Counted from the first letter of the stretch, positions 1-6,769 are shown. The stretch: DNA of 11,134 bases from CAYUAI01 sp964442745 (GCA_964442745.1 CAYUAI010000116.1:1-11134); one strand, 5' to 3'. Program-made: numbers and translations. The notes: a model not told the origin generated them from the sequence alone.

Positions 1-130
1 CCCTCGCCTAAAGCGCCGACTGTTGGTGCCATTCGCTAGTCGTTAGCGTTAAATAACGATAAATGTTATTAACGGTGATCCTCCTACAAGGGACTTTCAC
101 CCTATCAGTTTATGCCCATGCCGGGCGTAC
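1..130 (-). mobile_element. Group II intron 5' end, fragment 1 (runs off window)
   Basis: Read on the minus strand from 130, this begins GTACGCCC, followed by a GGGCATAAA stretch and GGGTGAAAGTCC, the layout of the 5' end and early domain I of bacterial group II introns. It matches 8309-8437 closely along its full length, and its first 40 bases recur at 10343-10382. The rest of the intron would lie left of the window. The intron abuts the 5' end of the DUF6624-like gene, so that gene's own start appears lost or displaced. The class is not determined. Confidence 0.75.
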
Positions 131-573
131 CAAGGCCGAGAAACTACGAATAGAATTGCTATCCATGCGAGAGAAAAATGCTTCTACTCGCGAAGAACTA
201 GCTGATAGTGGTGAGTTGGGGCACAATAGATACCACCCTGAAATTAAAAAGGTTCACGAAAGTAATAATTCACGAATAAGAGAAATAATTACACATATTG
301 GGTGGCCTACTGAAAGTATCGTTAGAGAAGACGGTGCAGACGCAGCATGGTTAATTGTACAACACGCTATTTTAGAGTCAGAGTTTCAAAAAAGTGCGTT
401 GGCCTTTTAGAAGAAGCTGTAAAAAAGGAAAGGCTAATAGTTGGCACCTGACATATATTCAAGGCCGTGTTCTAATTCAAGAGGGAAAGCCACAAATATT
501 TGGTACGCAGCATATTTGTAATAATGGGCGAATGGAACCATTGCCTATTGAAAACGTGGAAAAGGCTAACTTA

Positions 574-1621
574 TTGCGGTGGTCATTCGGCTTCGATACA
601 ATATCCACGATGGTCAAACCATCCTTGAGCATCGTTTTCAGTCACGGCATTCAAAGCGTTTTTAACGGCAGCGAGCAAGCTCTTTACATTCTGAGCAGAG
701 AGACGTCGAAGAATCGATTTCACTTTAGACCAACAGAGTTCGATCGGTGAAAGCTCAGGGGAATAACGGGGGAGGAATTTTAACGTTGCACCGGCGCCTG
801 TGATTAATTCTTCAATCCCCGCGACCTTATGAACCGGTAAGTTATCCATTAGTACGATATCACCCGGTTTTAAGGTGGGCACCAAGTATTGTTCAATAAA
901 ATATTTGAATACGTCACCATTAATGGCGCCCGGAATGAAAAAAGCATGAGTCACACCTGGCTGGCTTAACGCGCCAATGAGTGAAATATTTTGGCCACGA
1001 AGCGTGGGCTTGGCCCCCGGTGCGCGTTGACCGGCGGGTGCTCTCGCATAATCCGGTGTCATTCCCAACTGAATACCCGATTCATCGATAAAAATAAGCT
1101 TTTCTACCTCCAGTGTGGGCCTCTCCGCGATAAACGCTTCACGTTCTTCTTCAATCGTGGGGTCACGATCACGCTCGATCGCATGAAAGGTTTTCTTTTT
1201 ACGAGTGATATTCAATTTTTTCAAGGCACGGGAAATGGCTGAAGGACTGACTTGAAATCCCGTTTTGTCGTTGAACGGGTCGGCTAACTGTTTTAAAGTG
1301 GCGTCATTGTGCTGTTCAGCGAGTTTGGCGAGTAGGGATAAATATTTTCCCTCGATCACCGAAGTGTGACCGCCACCATGGGGTTTGGGCTCGAGTGAGC
1401 CGGTCTGCTGATAACGTTTCCATAATAACCAAACAAAGTTTAAGCTCACTGAAAAACGTTTGGCGATCGCTCGAAAGGAGCCTTCTCCATTTTGGTAAGC
1501 TTCAACCACTTTTTACGAAAATCGATTGAATAAACTTTCATCTTTATACACCTCACACTGTATGATTTCACCTATTTAATTAGATGGAGACTTTCGTATC
1601 GAATTCAACCGGGCACCGCAA
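574..1621 (-). mobile_element. Complete IS630-family insertion sequence with TA target duplication
   Basis: The two ends form imperfect inverted repeats: the left end begins TTGCGGTG and continues to TTCGATAC near 598, and the right end read inward is TTGCGGTG...TTCGATACG. TA flanks both sides (572-573 and 1622-1623), the expected IS630/Tc1-mariner target duplication. The element is 1048 bp and carries one transposase gene on the minus strand. It interrupts the DUF6624-like gene; excision with one TA restores that reading frame. This is a clean insertion, so it may be recent compared with the surrounding decay. Confidence 0.92.
583..1541 (-). CDS. IS630-family transposase (N-terminal -1 frameshift needed)
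   Basis: DDE transposase acting on the element's ends. The long frame (583-1509) carries an N-terminal helix-turn-helix (SFRAIAKRFSVSLNFVWLLW), a winged-helix linker, and the catalytic core with FIDESG (first D), LMDNLPVHK (second D) and YSPELSPIELCWSKVK (E). The true start is probably ATG at 1539-1541, giving MKVYSIDFRKK, the usual IS630 N-terminus, but this is one base out of frame with VVEAYQNGEGS. The junction is CGT AAA AAG TGG; a -1 slip on A_AAG joins the frames. This may be programmed frameshifting, which is suspected in this family, or a lost A in the homopolymer. The stop codon overlaps the left terminal repeat. The DDE triad looks intact. Confidence 0.9.
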
Positions 1622-1731
1622 TAAAAAGAGCGGAGTTAGAACTATGGTCACTCGAAGAACATACTGCTCACCTTCAAAAGGACTCTGATTCAATTCAAAG
1701 TAATAAGGCAAGGTCTAGTGGTGAAACCAGC

Positions 1732-1837
1732 AGCTAACGCCGCAAATTCACGCGGACAAATTTCCGCAACGTTCGTTTGTGGCGAATGCCATAAGCCTCG
1801 CGCCGCTCCAATTTTCCGGTGATTTGCGGCGTTAGCT
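1732..1837 (+). other. attC: attC recombination site of an integron gene cassette
   Basis: A 106-base imperfect palindrome starts AGCTAACGCCGCAAAT and ends ATTTGCGGCGTTAGCT. The inner arms also pair with bulges: CACGCGGACAAATTTCCGC against the complement of GCGCCGCTCCAATTTTCCGGTG. The outer boxes fit the R''/R' pattern (..AAC and GTTAGCT, close to GTTRRRY), and the arms differ by single unpaired bases, as in the extrahelical bases recognised by IntI in folded attC. The stop codon of the upstream gene falls in the left box, typical of gene cassettes. The length is in the known attC range. A second, damaged site with the same GGCGTTAGCT end is at 8444-8547. Confidence 0.85.
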
Positions 1838-2077
1838 GTAGAAAAAAACTGTATCGCGTGAATTCAAGTTTGAAGAATATAAAAACTTGTAAAGAAAAAT
1901 ATTTCTCAGTAATCAAAAAATCGAGAGTGACAATCTATCAGTAGTTGGTCTTTTCTTCTTCTGGTATAGATGACAATTTCTCAATTGAGATGGGACTTCC
2001 CTAGCCCATTGCGGTCATGAGGTAATACAAGGTAATAACTGCACCTGTACAAAGTAACTCGCATGAACTATCCTTAG

Positions 2078-2089
2078 GTACATATGTAC
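2078..2089. promoter_or_regulatory. Palindromic operator candidate upstream of the PIN/Phd pair
   Basis: GTACATATGTAC is a perfect 12-base palindrome ending 17 bases before the toxin GTG. Type II toxin-antitoxin operons are usually autoregulated through such palindromes, so it is a plausible binding site for the antitoxin-toxin complex. The 1838-2077 stretch before it shows no convincing gene; it is the non-coding leader after the attC. I do not see a clear -35/-10 pair. Confidence 0.45.
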
Positions 2090-2106
2090 AAATAATGGCT
2101 TTGTAA

Positions 2107-2505
2107 GTGAAAATAACGATTGATACATCTGCTTTGATTTCTGTGATTGGTAATGAAGCATCGAAACAAAAAATCATCGACATAACAATGGGTTGTTCGC
2201 TAATTTCCCCCATGTCTGTTCATTGGGAGATTGGCAACGCTTTCTCCGCAATGCTTAAGAGAGGGAAAGCTGACATAGAGCAAACGCACAAAGCCCTCGT
2301 TGCCTATCGAGATATTCCCATAAAATTTATCGACGTACCGTTAGAGCAAACGCTGGAGATATCGTATGCTCTGAATATATATGCGTATGATGCATACCTT
2401 ATACAGTGTGCACAACAAACAAGTACAGCATTGCTTACACTAGACGGTGGCCTAAAAATAGCGGCAAAAAAAATGGGCGTTCAATTACTGGAGGTAACTC
2501 AATGA
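2107..2505 (+). CDS. PIN-domain toxin (VapC-like ribonuclease)
   Basis: A 132-residue protein of the PIN-domain family, whose members are Mg-dependent RNases acting as type II toxins. Visible acidic residues are in the expected order: D6 in IDTSALISV, a Glu in the SVHWEIGNAF segment, an Asp in AYDAYLIQCA, and an Asp in LLTLDGG near the C-terminus. The start is GTG at 2107, preceded immediately by an in-frame TAA at 2104, so no upstream start is possible. A Shine-Dalgarno sequence is weak or absent. The stop codon overlaps the next start as ATGA (2502-2505), so toxin and antitoxin are translationally coupled. The order is toxin first, less common than antitoxin first. It appears intact. Substrate RNA is unknown. 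Confidence 0.85.
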   Translation: MKITIDTSALISVIGNEASKQKIIDITMGCSLISPMSVHWEIGNAFSAMLKRGKADIEQTHKALVAYRDIPIKFIDVPLEQTLEISYALNIYAYDAYLIQCAQQTSTALLTLDGGLKIAAKKMGVQLLEVTQ

Positions 2506-2729
2506 GAGAATATAGTTTTACTGAAGCTCGACAAAATTTTGCATCTATTTTAGACGAAGCCAAAAGAGAAGGCGTTGTTTGTATCAAAAAAAGAGATGGT
2601 GAGTCATTTTATTTGAAACCTGCCGAATTAAAAAAATCACCGCTTGATATTGAGGGTGTGGAGCTTGGATTGAGTTCATCTGAAATTTCTGAGTTGGTGA
2701 GGGAAGGCCGATATAGAAAATACAGCTAA
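2502..2729 (+). CDS. Phd/YefM-type antitoxin
   Basis: A 75-residue protein starting MREYSFTEARQNFASILDEA, the hallmark N-terminal fold of Phd/YefM antitoxins, followed by KREGVVCIKKRDGESFYLKP and a C-terminal tail (DIEGVELGLSSSEISELVREG) likely to wrap and inhibit the PIN toxin. By family analogy the N-terminus binds the operator as a dimer. The start overlaps the toxin stop and is preceded by GGAGG at 2490-2494, a good ribosome binding site inside the toxin gene that favours ample antitoxin synthesis. It appears intact. Its stop lies in AGCTAAC, resembling the left box of an attC, but no matching right arm was found. Confidence 0.87.
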   Translation: MREYSFTEARQNFASILDEAKREGVVCIKKRDGESFYLKPAELKKSPLDIEGVELGLSSSEISELVREGRYRKYS

Positions 2730-2870
2730 CAAGAGCGATAAACACGAAAATTTTTAATGAGCCGTTCAGAAGATACAAAATAAACTACTGATGAATTGAT
2801 TGCTGAGTACATAGCAAAGCAAATTACCGAATCTGATAACGAAAATAGATTTGTTAAGAAAGTTAAATTA

Positions 2871-2889
2871 CCTCCGGCATAGCCGGAGG
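2871..2889. repeat. IS200-type end hairpin (right end of element)
   Basis: CCTCCGGC-ATA-GCCGGAGG is a perfect 8-bp stem with a 3-base loop. It is the transposase-recognition hairpin at the 3' end of the element, which reads on the minus strand. It may also act as a transcription stop. Confidence 0.7.
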
Positions 2890-2938
2890 CTTATTGGATG
2901 ACGCCCTCTAAGGGCTCAAGTAAGCGCCCAAGGCGCAG

Positions 2939-3370
2939 CTATAACCCAAGCTTCAGTTGATCTCGTTGCTCATCAGCTTTTTCTTGATTGCAGATATATT
3001 CGATAACCATTTTTTCATCTAACCCCACCGTTGAAGCAAAATAACCTCTTGCCCAAAAATTCTCTCCAGAAAAATTTCTCTGTCGATCTCTGAACTTTCG
3101 TGCAATAGAAATTGCACTTTTTCCTTTCAAGTAACCGACGACATTCGATACTGCCTATTTCGGAGGAATACTAATACACATATGAATGTGATCTGGCATC
3201 AAGTGGCCTTCTTCAATAATGATACCTTTCCGCTTCGCCAGGTCGTGCAATATTTCACCTAGGTGCTTTCTAATTGCACCATAAATCAACTTCTGACGTT
3301 TCTTTGGAATAAATACAATATAATATTTACAATCCCAGCGCGTATGGGACAAACTTTTATAATTTCGCAT
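2939..3370 (-). pseudogene. tnpA: IS200/IS605 TnpA transposase with internal nonsense codon
   Basis: A Y1-type HUH transposase of about 143 codons, the usual size. The N-terminal part, MRNYKSLSHTRWDCKYYIVFIPKKR, and the HUH motif in HLMPDHIHMCISIPPK are present. An in-frame TAG at 3155-3157 (codon 72) follows IPPK where a Tyr codon (PPKYAVSN) is expected. The same frame then continues VGYLKGKSAISIARKF and the C-terminal helix EYICNQEKADEQ, which carries the presumed catalytic Tyr. The lesion separates the HUH motif from the catalytic Tyr, so neither half should work alone. Everything else looks well conserved, so the inactivation appears recent. Confidence 0.85.
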
Positions 3371-3448
3371 AGGTTTACTTCCTTTTCTCTTTGGTAGGAG
3401 GACTGAAAGTACGCGTTACCGTCGTCTCAGTAAAGCCTATGCGAGTCT

Positions 3449-3465
3449 CCCCAGCATAGCTGGGG
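3449..3465. repeat. IS200-type end hairpin (left end of element)
   Basis: CCCCAGC-ATA-GCTGGGG is a perfect 7-bp stem with the same ATA loop as the opposite end. It lies upstream of tnpA on the minus strand, as expected for the left-end hairpin. Confidence 0.7.
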
Positions 3466-3594
3466 GTTTACCCAATTTAATTAATACGGTAACTGCGCTA
3501 ATAGCTGCATTTGCTACATTAATTGGCGCGGTATCCGCCTGGAACTCTGCCAGTAATGCAAGTGATTCAGCAGAGAAGGTAAAAACATTGTAGG

Positions 3595-3694
3595 AAAGGG
3601 GTCAAGTATCATATTAACTGTTTTACTATTTAGTTTTTATTATTTATCGCACATCTAAAATTTCATACCATTTAATATGGTACTTGACCTCTTT
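3595..3694. repeat. MITE-like hairpin repeat with 23-bp inverted ends
   Basis: AAAGGGGTCAAGTATCATATTAA at the left is the near-perfect inverted complement of the right end (TTAATATGGTACTTGACCTCTTTT), about 100 bases end to end, AT-rich and non-coding in between. A third copy of the end is at 4070-4086. GGGGTCA-type ends of this kind are known beside REP-associated Y1 transposases; that connection is from memory and is inference here. Confidence 0.6.
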
Positions 3695-3696
3695 TT

Positions 3697-4069
3697 TGCT
3701 CGCTTAGACAACGTCGTTGGTTCTGCCTCACCACTCGATTGGATCTCCCGTCCTGCACAATCTCTCTCCCACGACAGGCCACCCCTATAACCCCGGAGGA
3801 TCTTTCCACCTTGTCTCATTGGCCCAGCTTTGTTTCAGTCTGGGCTCAGTTGGAAAGTCTCAATTTTCTCCATCAAGTAAAAAGATCAACATCCTCCGTT
3901 GGTAAACGAGGCTAATACAGGTTCACTTGCGTGGCGGCCTGCCGTTTTGCCCTTTCAGAACTCACAGCATCCAATTACTCAAATACGGCTCTGGGGAGCT
4001 ACCAAGGTGAATGAGCAATTCCTCGGACAGGACTTTAACCTGCTAGATAGATTACCGGTAACGGCGTAC
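3697..4069 (-). mobile_element. Second-type group II intron, 5' half (truncated)
   Basis: Read on the minus strand from 4069, it starts GTACGCCGTTACCGG, followed by CAGGTTAAAGTCCTG, a GTGAAAGTCC-like domain I element, then GGCAGGCCGCCACGCAAGTG and CCAACGGAGGATG. Towards the left comes GACGGGAGATCC, resembling domain III sequence just before the intron ORF. No reverse transcriptase or domain V follows, so it is cut at about domain IV. It sits between two copies of the GGGGTCAAGTA repeat end. Sequence differs from the other intron fragments in this window. Apparent open frames inside it are not protein genes. Confidence 0.55.
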
Positions 4070-4086
4070 TACTTGACCCCTTTTTT
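4070..4086. repeat. Extra copy of the GGGGTCAAGTA repeat end
   Basis: TACTTGACCCCTTTTTT repeats the right end of the hairpin at 3681-3697. It directly borders the 5' end of the truncated intron, so the intron seems to have inserted into a copy of this repeat, or rearrangement joined them. Confidence 0.55.
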
Positions 4087-4183
4087 ATTTGGCTTGAATT
4101 ATCCCATTAGTTTTTTGTAAGTTTAAACTGATTTCAGGAAAAATCATTAAAAAATACTGCGACCTCTTCTTTTCTCCAGATAG

Positions 4184-4209
4184 CGTGGATTAAGCGCAGC
4201 AAATCCACG
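4184..4209. repeat. REP-like palindrome, copy 1
   Basis: CGTGGATT-AAGCGCAGCA-AATCCACG has an 8-bp stem. It resembles the widespread REP sequences of gammaproteobacteria (GTGGATTACGC..GCTAATCCAC type) linked to RAYT transposases. It is inverted relative to copy 2 at 4300-4325. Between 4087 and 4395 I see only this REP pair and no gene. Confidence 0.65.
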
Positions 4210-4299
4210 TCAGCGATGAACGATGTCATCATGTGCCAGTGTGCCATTGAATGACGACAAGACTCAGGGGATATTCATTGGTTTTCGACGCTTGTTCCT

Positions 4300-4325
4300 C
4301 GTGGATTCGCTACGCTTAATCCATA
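4300..4325. repeat. REP-like palindrome, copy 2 (inverted)
   Basis: CGTGGATTCGCTACGCTTAATCCATA is the inverse of copy 1 with few changes. Two inverted REPs about 90 bases apart make a REPIN-like unit able to fold into a long hairpin. Confidence 0.65.
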
Positions 4326-4394
4326 CTACCCATCGATTGTTCTCTGAAATCAATTTAAACTTACCATTTCTTGTTGCGACCAATAACGTCCGGG

Positions 4395-4615
4395 CCGATA
4401 GAGAAAAGCCAGCGCATTCAACGCTTGATTTTGGGTGCTGGCGGTCACTTCACTATCGACGGCGAGAGACGTCAAAATATCGTCATTCCGGTTTTTATCA
4501 TGAAATAAAATAAATCGTTTAATCCAATTAATGTAAGTTTTCTCCATCCGTATACTATAATGTCTGACACGAATAGCGTCTCTTATTTAATTTAAAAAGG
4601 GAAAAGAATGGCCAT
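4395..4615 (-). pseudogene. intI: Integron integrase N-terminal remnant
   Basis: On the minus strand the frame reads IRDAIRVRHYSIRMEKTYIN, then WIKRFILFHDKNRN, then SLAVDSEVTASTQNQALNAL and AFLYR: the N-terminal core-binding domain of IntI tyrosine recombinases. After FLYR homology stops, so the whole catalytic domain (R..H-R..Y box) is missing. Extra damage: a TAA at 4587-4589 inside FLN*IRD, a T-run shortfall (4594-4598) that puts the likely ATG at 4613-4615 out of frame, and about 15 residues lost between HDKNR and LTSLAV. The start faces right, so attI and the cassettes would be expected rightward, where brnTA module 1 begins. Similarity to XerC/D is possible, but the HYSIR..Y..WIKRFI pattern is IntI-like. 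Confidence 0.85.
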
Positions 4616-4805
4616 TATCCTATCTTGATTTTTATTGAAACTCTGACAAAATAAACAGCAACATAACCTACGTGTCTTTTTCAATTGTAATATTGCATCA
4701 ATATGACATATTTCCCCACCAATATTGCCTTGAATCACCGCGAGTGAAGAGGCAAGGTGATCACATTTTATTTTATACCAAGCAAATCAAAAATTTACCA
4801 AATCC

Positions 4806-4834
4806 TTGACATGTACACAAAACGTACATACCAT
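4806..4834 (+). promoter_or_regulatory. brnTA-1 promoter with overlapping operator-like inverted repeat
   Basis: TTGACA (4806-4811), a 17-base spacer and TACCAT (4829-4834) give a near-consensus sigma-70 promoter. The spacer is exactly TGTAC-acaaaac-GTACA, an inverted repeat placed where a bound repressor would block RNA polymerase, fitting BrnA autoregulation. The brnT start at 4842 is about at the predicted transcription start, so the mRNA may be leaderless. Between 4616 and 4805 I see no gene and no GTT-type attI core. Confidence 0.6.
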
Positions 4835-4841
4835 ATGACAT

Positions 4842-5111
4842 ATGGACATAGAGTGAGATCCACGGAAAGCTGCCGAGAATCTTCAAAAACATGGCGTTGA
4901 TTTTGCTGATGCTGTCATTGCTTTGGAAGATGAGAGAGCTTTGACCATTGAAGACAAAGATCACGATGAGCAGCGATTTAGGACATTAGGAATGGGTCCT
5001 AGCATAAGAATTTATACATACCGCGAGGACGATCTTATCCGTATTATTTCAGCTCGAAAAGCAGATCGTAGCGAAACCAAGCAGTATTACCGAGGTATAG
5101 ATTATGAGTGA
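4842..5111 (+). pseudogene. brnT: BrnT toxin gene 1, nonsense at codon 5
   Basis: BrnT is a RelE-fold ribonuclease toxin of about 90 residues. From ATG 4842 the frame reads MDIE, TGA (4854-4856), then DPRKAAENLQKHGVDFADAV, ALEDERALTIEDKDHDEQRF and RIISARKADRSETKQYY, the standard BrnT layout. The TGA stands where family members usually have Trp or Phe (MDIEWDPRK), so a single G-to-A change would create it. The middle strand is also short: GMGPSIRIYTYRE lacks about five residues of the usual GRVLVVVYTYR segment. The only later start (TTG 4923) would drop the KHGVDF core. The stop overlaps brnA. The toxin is most likely dead. Start and frame are supported by the promoter position. Confidence 0.85.
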
Positions 5112-5352
5112 AGACTTTAGCAAGGGAAAACGAGGAGCGATTATCAAACCCGATCCAAATAAAGTTCGTATCACAATCCGATTGGACGGTGACATAATCG
5201 AATATTTCAAGGATCAGGTTCATGCTGCAGGTGGTGGCAACTATCAAACTTATATCAATGGGGCGTTGCGTGAGTATATTAATGCGCCTGATAAATCATT
5301 AGAAGATGTATTACGTAAAGTTATACGTGAAGAATTGAAGCTTGCAGGCTAG
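5104..5352 (+). CDS. brnA: BrnA antitoxin 1 (ribbon-helix-helix)
   Basis: An 82-residue antitoxin of the BrnA type. A basic N-terminal segment (SKGKRGAIIKPDPNK) is followed by VRITIRLDGDIIEYFKDQVH (ribbon then helix) and GGGNYQTYINGALREYI, the diagnostic BrnA C-terminal helix motif. It normally neutralises BrnT and represses the operon by binding the inverted repeat upstream. ATG 5104 overlaps the brnT stop (TGA 5109-5111). It appears complete and undamaged, although its toxin is broken, so it would be an orphan antitoxin and possible autorepressor. Confidence 0.88.
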   Translation: MSEDFSKGKRGAIIKPDPNKVRITIRLDGDIIEYFKDQVHAAGGGNYQTYINGALREYINAPDKSLEDVLRKVIREELKLAG

Positions 5353-5611
5353 TTTAGTTGGGCTGATATAAATCGGATAGCCGGGGGGGGAGCTCCTAGG
5401 CTGTCGAAATATACGCTTTTTGTCACCTATATTTTTCCCGGTTTTTGGCTTTCATTCTCGGCAAAAAAAGCTTGGCGTCTCTTACGCATCGTATAAGGGA
5501 TATTTTTTTATTCCCAGATTTCCAAGTCATGGTGAGAGGTCTGATTCAGGGCATGTGCCATCGTTTCATCATTGCGCTGTCCACAAAGTGCAGGGAATTA
5601 ACAAAGTGGAA
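5353..5611. other. Unassigned spacer between brnA-1 and the IS3 element
   Basis: No supported gene. It begins with a run of eight G (near 5383-5390) and is otherwise AT-rich. Open frames here run on into IS3 antisense sequence and have no family resemblance. No attC-like palindrome follows brnA. Confidence 0.5.
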
Positions 5612-5636
5612 TGTACCCCAAAAAGTGGAGACGGAA

Positions 5637-6542
5637 TCACGCGGCTAATGTATCATGCTCAAATTGATCTGGCGAACAATAATTTAAAAACGAATGCTTT
5701 CTTCTCGTATTATAAAAGGTCTCTATGTATTTCAATATGGCTGTTCGCGCTTGCTCATACGTATCGAATGACATTAAATAAATGCATTCTTTTTTAATGG
5801 TGGCAAAAAAGCTTTCAGAAACAGCATTATCAAAACAATCACCTCGACGACTCATACTACTGAGAATATCGTTCGGCTTGAGTGCTGTCAGAAATTCATC
5901 CGATGCATACTGAGAACCCCGATCAGAATGCACAAGGAGTGGTGCACAACCCCGACGATCAATGCCCATCTGCCATGCTCTCACCATCAATGAGCGGCGC
6001 CTATGATTGGCCATTGCCCAACCAGTCACTTTACGTGAATACAAGTCGATCCAGACCACCAAATACATCCAGTTATTGTTTACCCTCACGTATGTCAAGT
6101 CTGACACCCAGACTTGATTGGGCGCATCGACAGTAAAGTTGCGGCGTAAATAATTATGAAAAATCGGTCCATTATGGTTAGAGTCGGTGGTATTGATGCG
6201 TTGTTTGACTTGTTTAGGATAGATATTATAGGCTTGTTTGAGTCGCTGTACACGCTTGTGATGACAGGCCTCCCCCAGATCATTAAGATCTTCGGTAATA
6301 CGGCGTATACCATAGGTGTTGTGACTTTGTTCAAAGCTATCCTCAATCAACGATAAAATGCGCTGATTGTCTTTCTCACGTTCACTAACAGGGCGCTCTC
6401 GCCAAGCATAATAGCCACTGGGTGGCACGCCTAATACAAAACATACTGCATCGATATTGTGCTCAGGATGGTCTTTAATGAATTGATATTTCACTTGATG
6501 TCCCTCGCACAATAGGTGGCGAACTTTTTTAGAATATCGCAC
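5637..6542 (-). CDS. IS3-family OrfB (integrase-type DDE transposase, made as OrfAB)
   Basis: The frame carries HQVKYQFIKDHPEHNIDAVC, the helix-turn-helix_21 region NTYGIRRITEDL, then the rve integrase core: VWVSDLTYVRV (first D), LLVHSDRGSQYAS (second D) and DCFDNAVSESFFATIKKE (E), with the usual D-D-35-E spacing. The C-terminus ends FYNTRRKHSFLNYCSPDQFE, the standard IS3 finish. The protein is produced by -1 frameshifting from orfA; the ATG at 6540 lies at the frameshift site and need not be used. All catalytic residues are present, so this element may still be active, possibly the best-preserved mobile element here. Confidence 0.92.
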   Translation of the reverse strand: MRYSKKVRHLLCEGHQVKYQFIKDHPEHNIDAVCFVLGVPPSGYYAWRERPVSEREKDNQRILSLIEDSFEQSHNTYGIRRITEDLNDLGEACHHKRVQRLKQAYNIYPKQVKQRINTTDSNHNGPIFHNYLRRNFTVDAPNQVWVSDLTYVRVNNNWMYLVVWIDLYSRKVTGWAMANHRRRSLMVRAWQMGIDRRGCAPLLVHSDRGSQYASDEFLTALKPNDILSSMSRRGDCFDNAVSESFFATIKKECIYLMSFDTYEQARTAILKYIETFYNTRRKHSFLNYCSPDQFEHDTLAA

Positions 6543-6769
6543 TCCTCCTTTAAGCGGGCGTTCTCTTTTCTCAATTCTTTGAGTTGTTGTTCGAGGCTCA
6601 GCTGGTTACTATGACTGTCTAATACAGTTGAACGGTATTTAGCCACCCAATCATGTAACGTGTTCTCATTAATGCCAAGTTCACGGGCTGTTTTGGCAAT
6701 GGGTTGATCGCTGGTGAGTGCACGTCGAACCGCTTCCTGTTTAAATTCTTCGGGGTGTTTGGTGCTCAT
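6491..6769 (-). CDS. IS3-family OrfA (DNA-binding, frameshift donor)
   Basis: A 92-residue protein with a helix-turn-helix (KHPEEFKQEAVRRALTSDQP then IAKTARELGINENTLHDWVA) and a leucine-zipper-like helix (LSLEQQLKELRKENARLKEE), ending after DILKK. It binds the element ends and regulates transposition. The sequence AAAAAAG (6524-6530, minus strand) is the A_AAA_AAG slippery heptamer; a -1 slip joins ILKK to VRHLLC of orfB, making the OrfAB transposase. OrfA alone ends shortly after the site. Confidence 0.9.
   Translation of the reverse strand: MSTKHPEEFKQEAVRRALTSDQPIAKTARELGINENTLHDWVAKYRSTVLDSHSNQLSLEQQLKELRKENARLKEECDILKKFATYCARDIK

Larger units (their letters stand above)
131..1737 (+). 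pseudogene. DUF6624-like cassette gene, two frameshifts and an IS630 insertion
   Basis: Translating in pieces recovers the DUF6624 family pattern, of unknown function: an ELL..MREKNASTREELA start, YHP, WPTESIVREDGADAAWLIVQHA, then LLEEAVKK, then KANSWHLTYIQGRV and GKPQIFGTQ. Two single-base losses separate these pieces. One is in the T run before position 410 (restoring one T gives ..ALAFLEEA..) and one is in the A run near 421-426 (restoring one A gives ..VKKGKANSWHL). The IS630 element at 574-1621 then interrupts the codon series after ..EKANL. Removing it with one TA copy restores the frame into KRAELELWSLEEH, ending at TAA 1735-1737, which lies inside the attC. The native start is not visible, because the 5' end abuts an intron fragment. 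Family assignment is by recall of conserved motifs. Confidence 0.8.
2871..3473 (-). mobile_element. IS200/IS605-type insertion sequence
   Basis: A roughly 603-bp element with subterminal hairpins at both ends instead of terminal inverted repeats, containing one tnpA on the minus strand and no tnpB. Both hairpins have an ATA loop. Such elements move as single strands via a Y1 HUH transposase and make no target duplication, consistent with the clean in-frame join of the flanking gene. Exact ends are estimated from the hairpins and the restored frame. Confidence 0.75.
2757..3593 (+). pseudogene. Small membrane-protein gene split by an IS200-type element
   Basis: The left piece (2757-2870) reads MSRSEDTK, an in-frame TAA at 2781-2783, then TTDELIAEYIAKQITESDNENRFVKKVKL. 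The right piece (3474-3593) reads NLINTVTALIAAFATLIGAVSAWNSASNASDSAEKVKTL, ending at TAG 3591-3593. Both are in the same frame, and removing 603 bases (2871-3473) joins them in frame. The product would be a short cytoplasmic or coiled segment followed by one transmembrane helix (about TALIAAFATLIGAVSAW). I do not recognise the family. The TAA could mean either a second lesion or a true start at TTG 2796. The intact-gene reconstruction is inference. Confidence 0.6.

Noticed and set aside
394..410. Programmed frameshifting in the DUF6624-like gene
   Set aside because: Two separate shifts are needed in short succession, DUF6624 genes are not known for this, and the gene is also cut by an IS; random loss or sequencing error is simpler.
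1838..2077. Small peptide gene at about 1970-2020 in the leader before the PIN toxin
   Set aside because: The ATG frame is under 20 codons with no ribosome binding site and no reason to prefer it over chance.
2725..2750. Possible attC left arm (AGCTAACAAGAGCG) at the stop of the Phd-type antitoxin
   Set aside because: The stop-in-box layout matches, but no complementary GTTAGCT arm occurs within 150 bases, so it cannot be called an attC.
3717..4120. Two consecutive open frames on + of 62 and 73 codons
   Set aside because: They lie antisense to conserved group II intron sequence, lack family resemblance and ribosome binding sites.
4616..4805. attI site to the right of the intI remnant
   Set aside because: The position is right for an attI, but the plus strand contains no GTT triplet there to serve as a recombination core.
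5420..5797. 125-codon open frame on + spanning the IS3 left end
   Set aside because: It crosses the IS3 terminal repeat into antisense orfB and has no recognisable domain.
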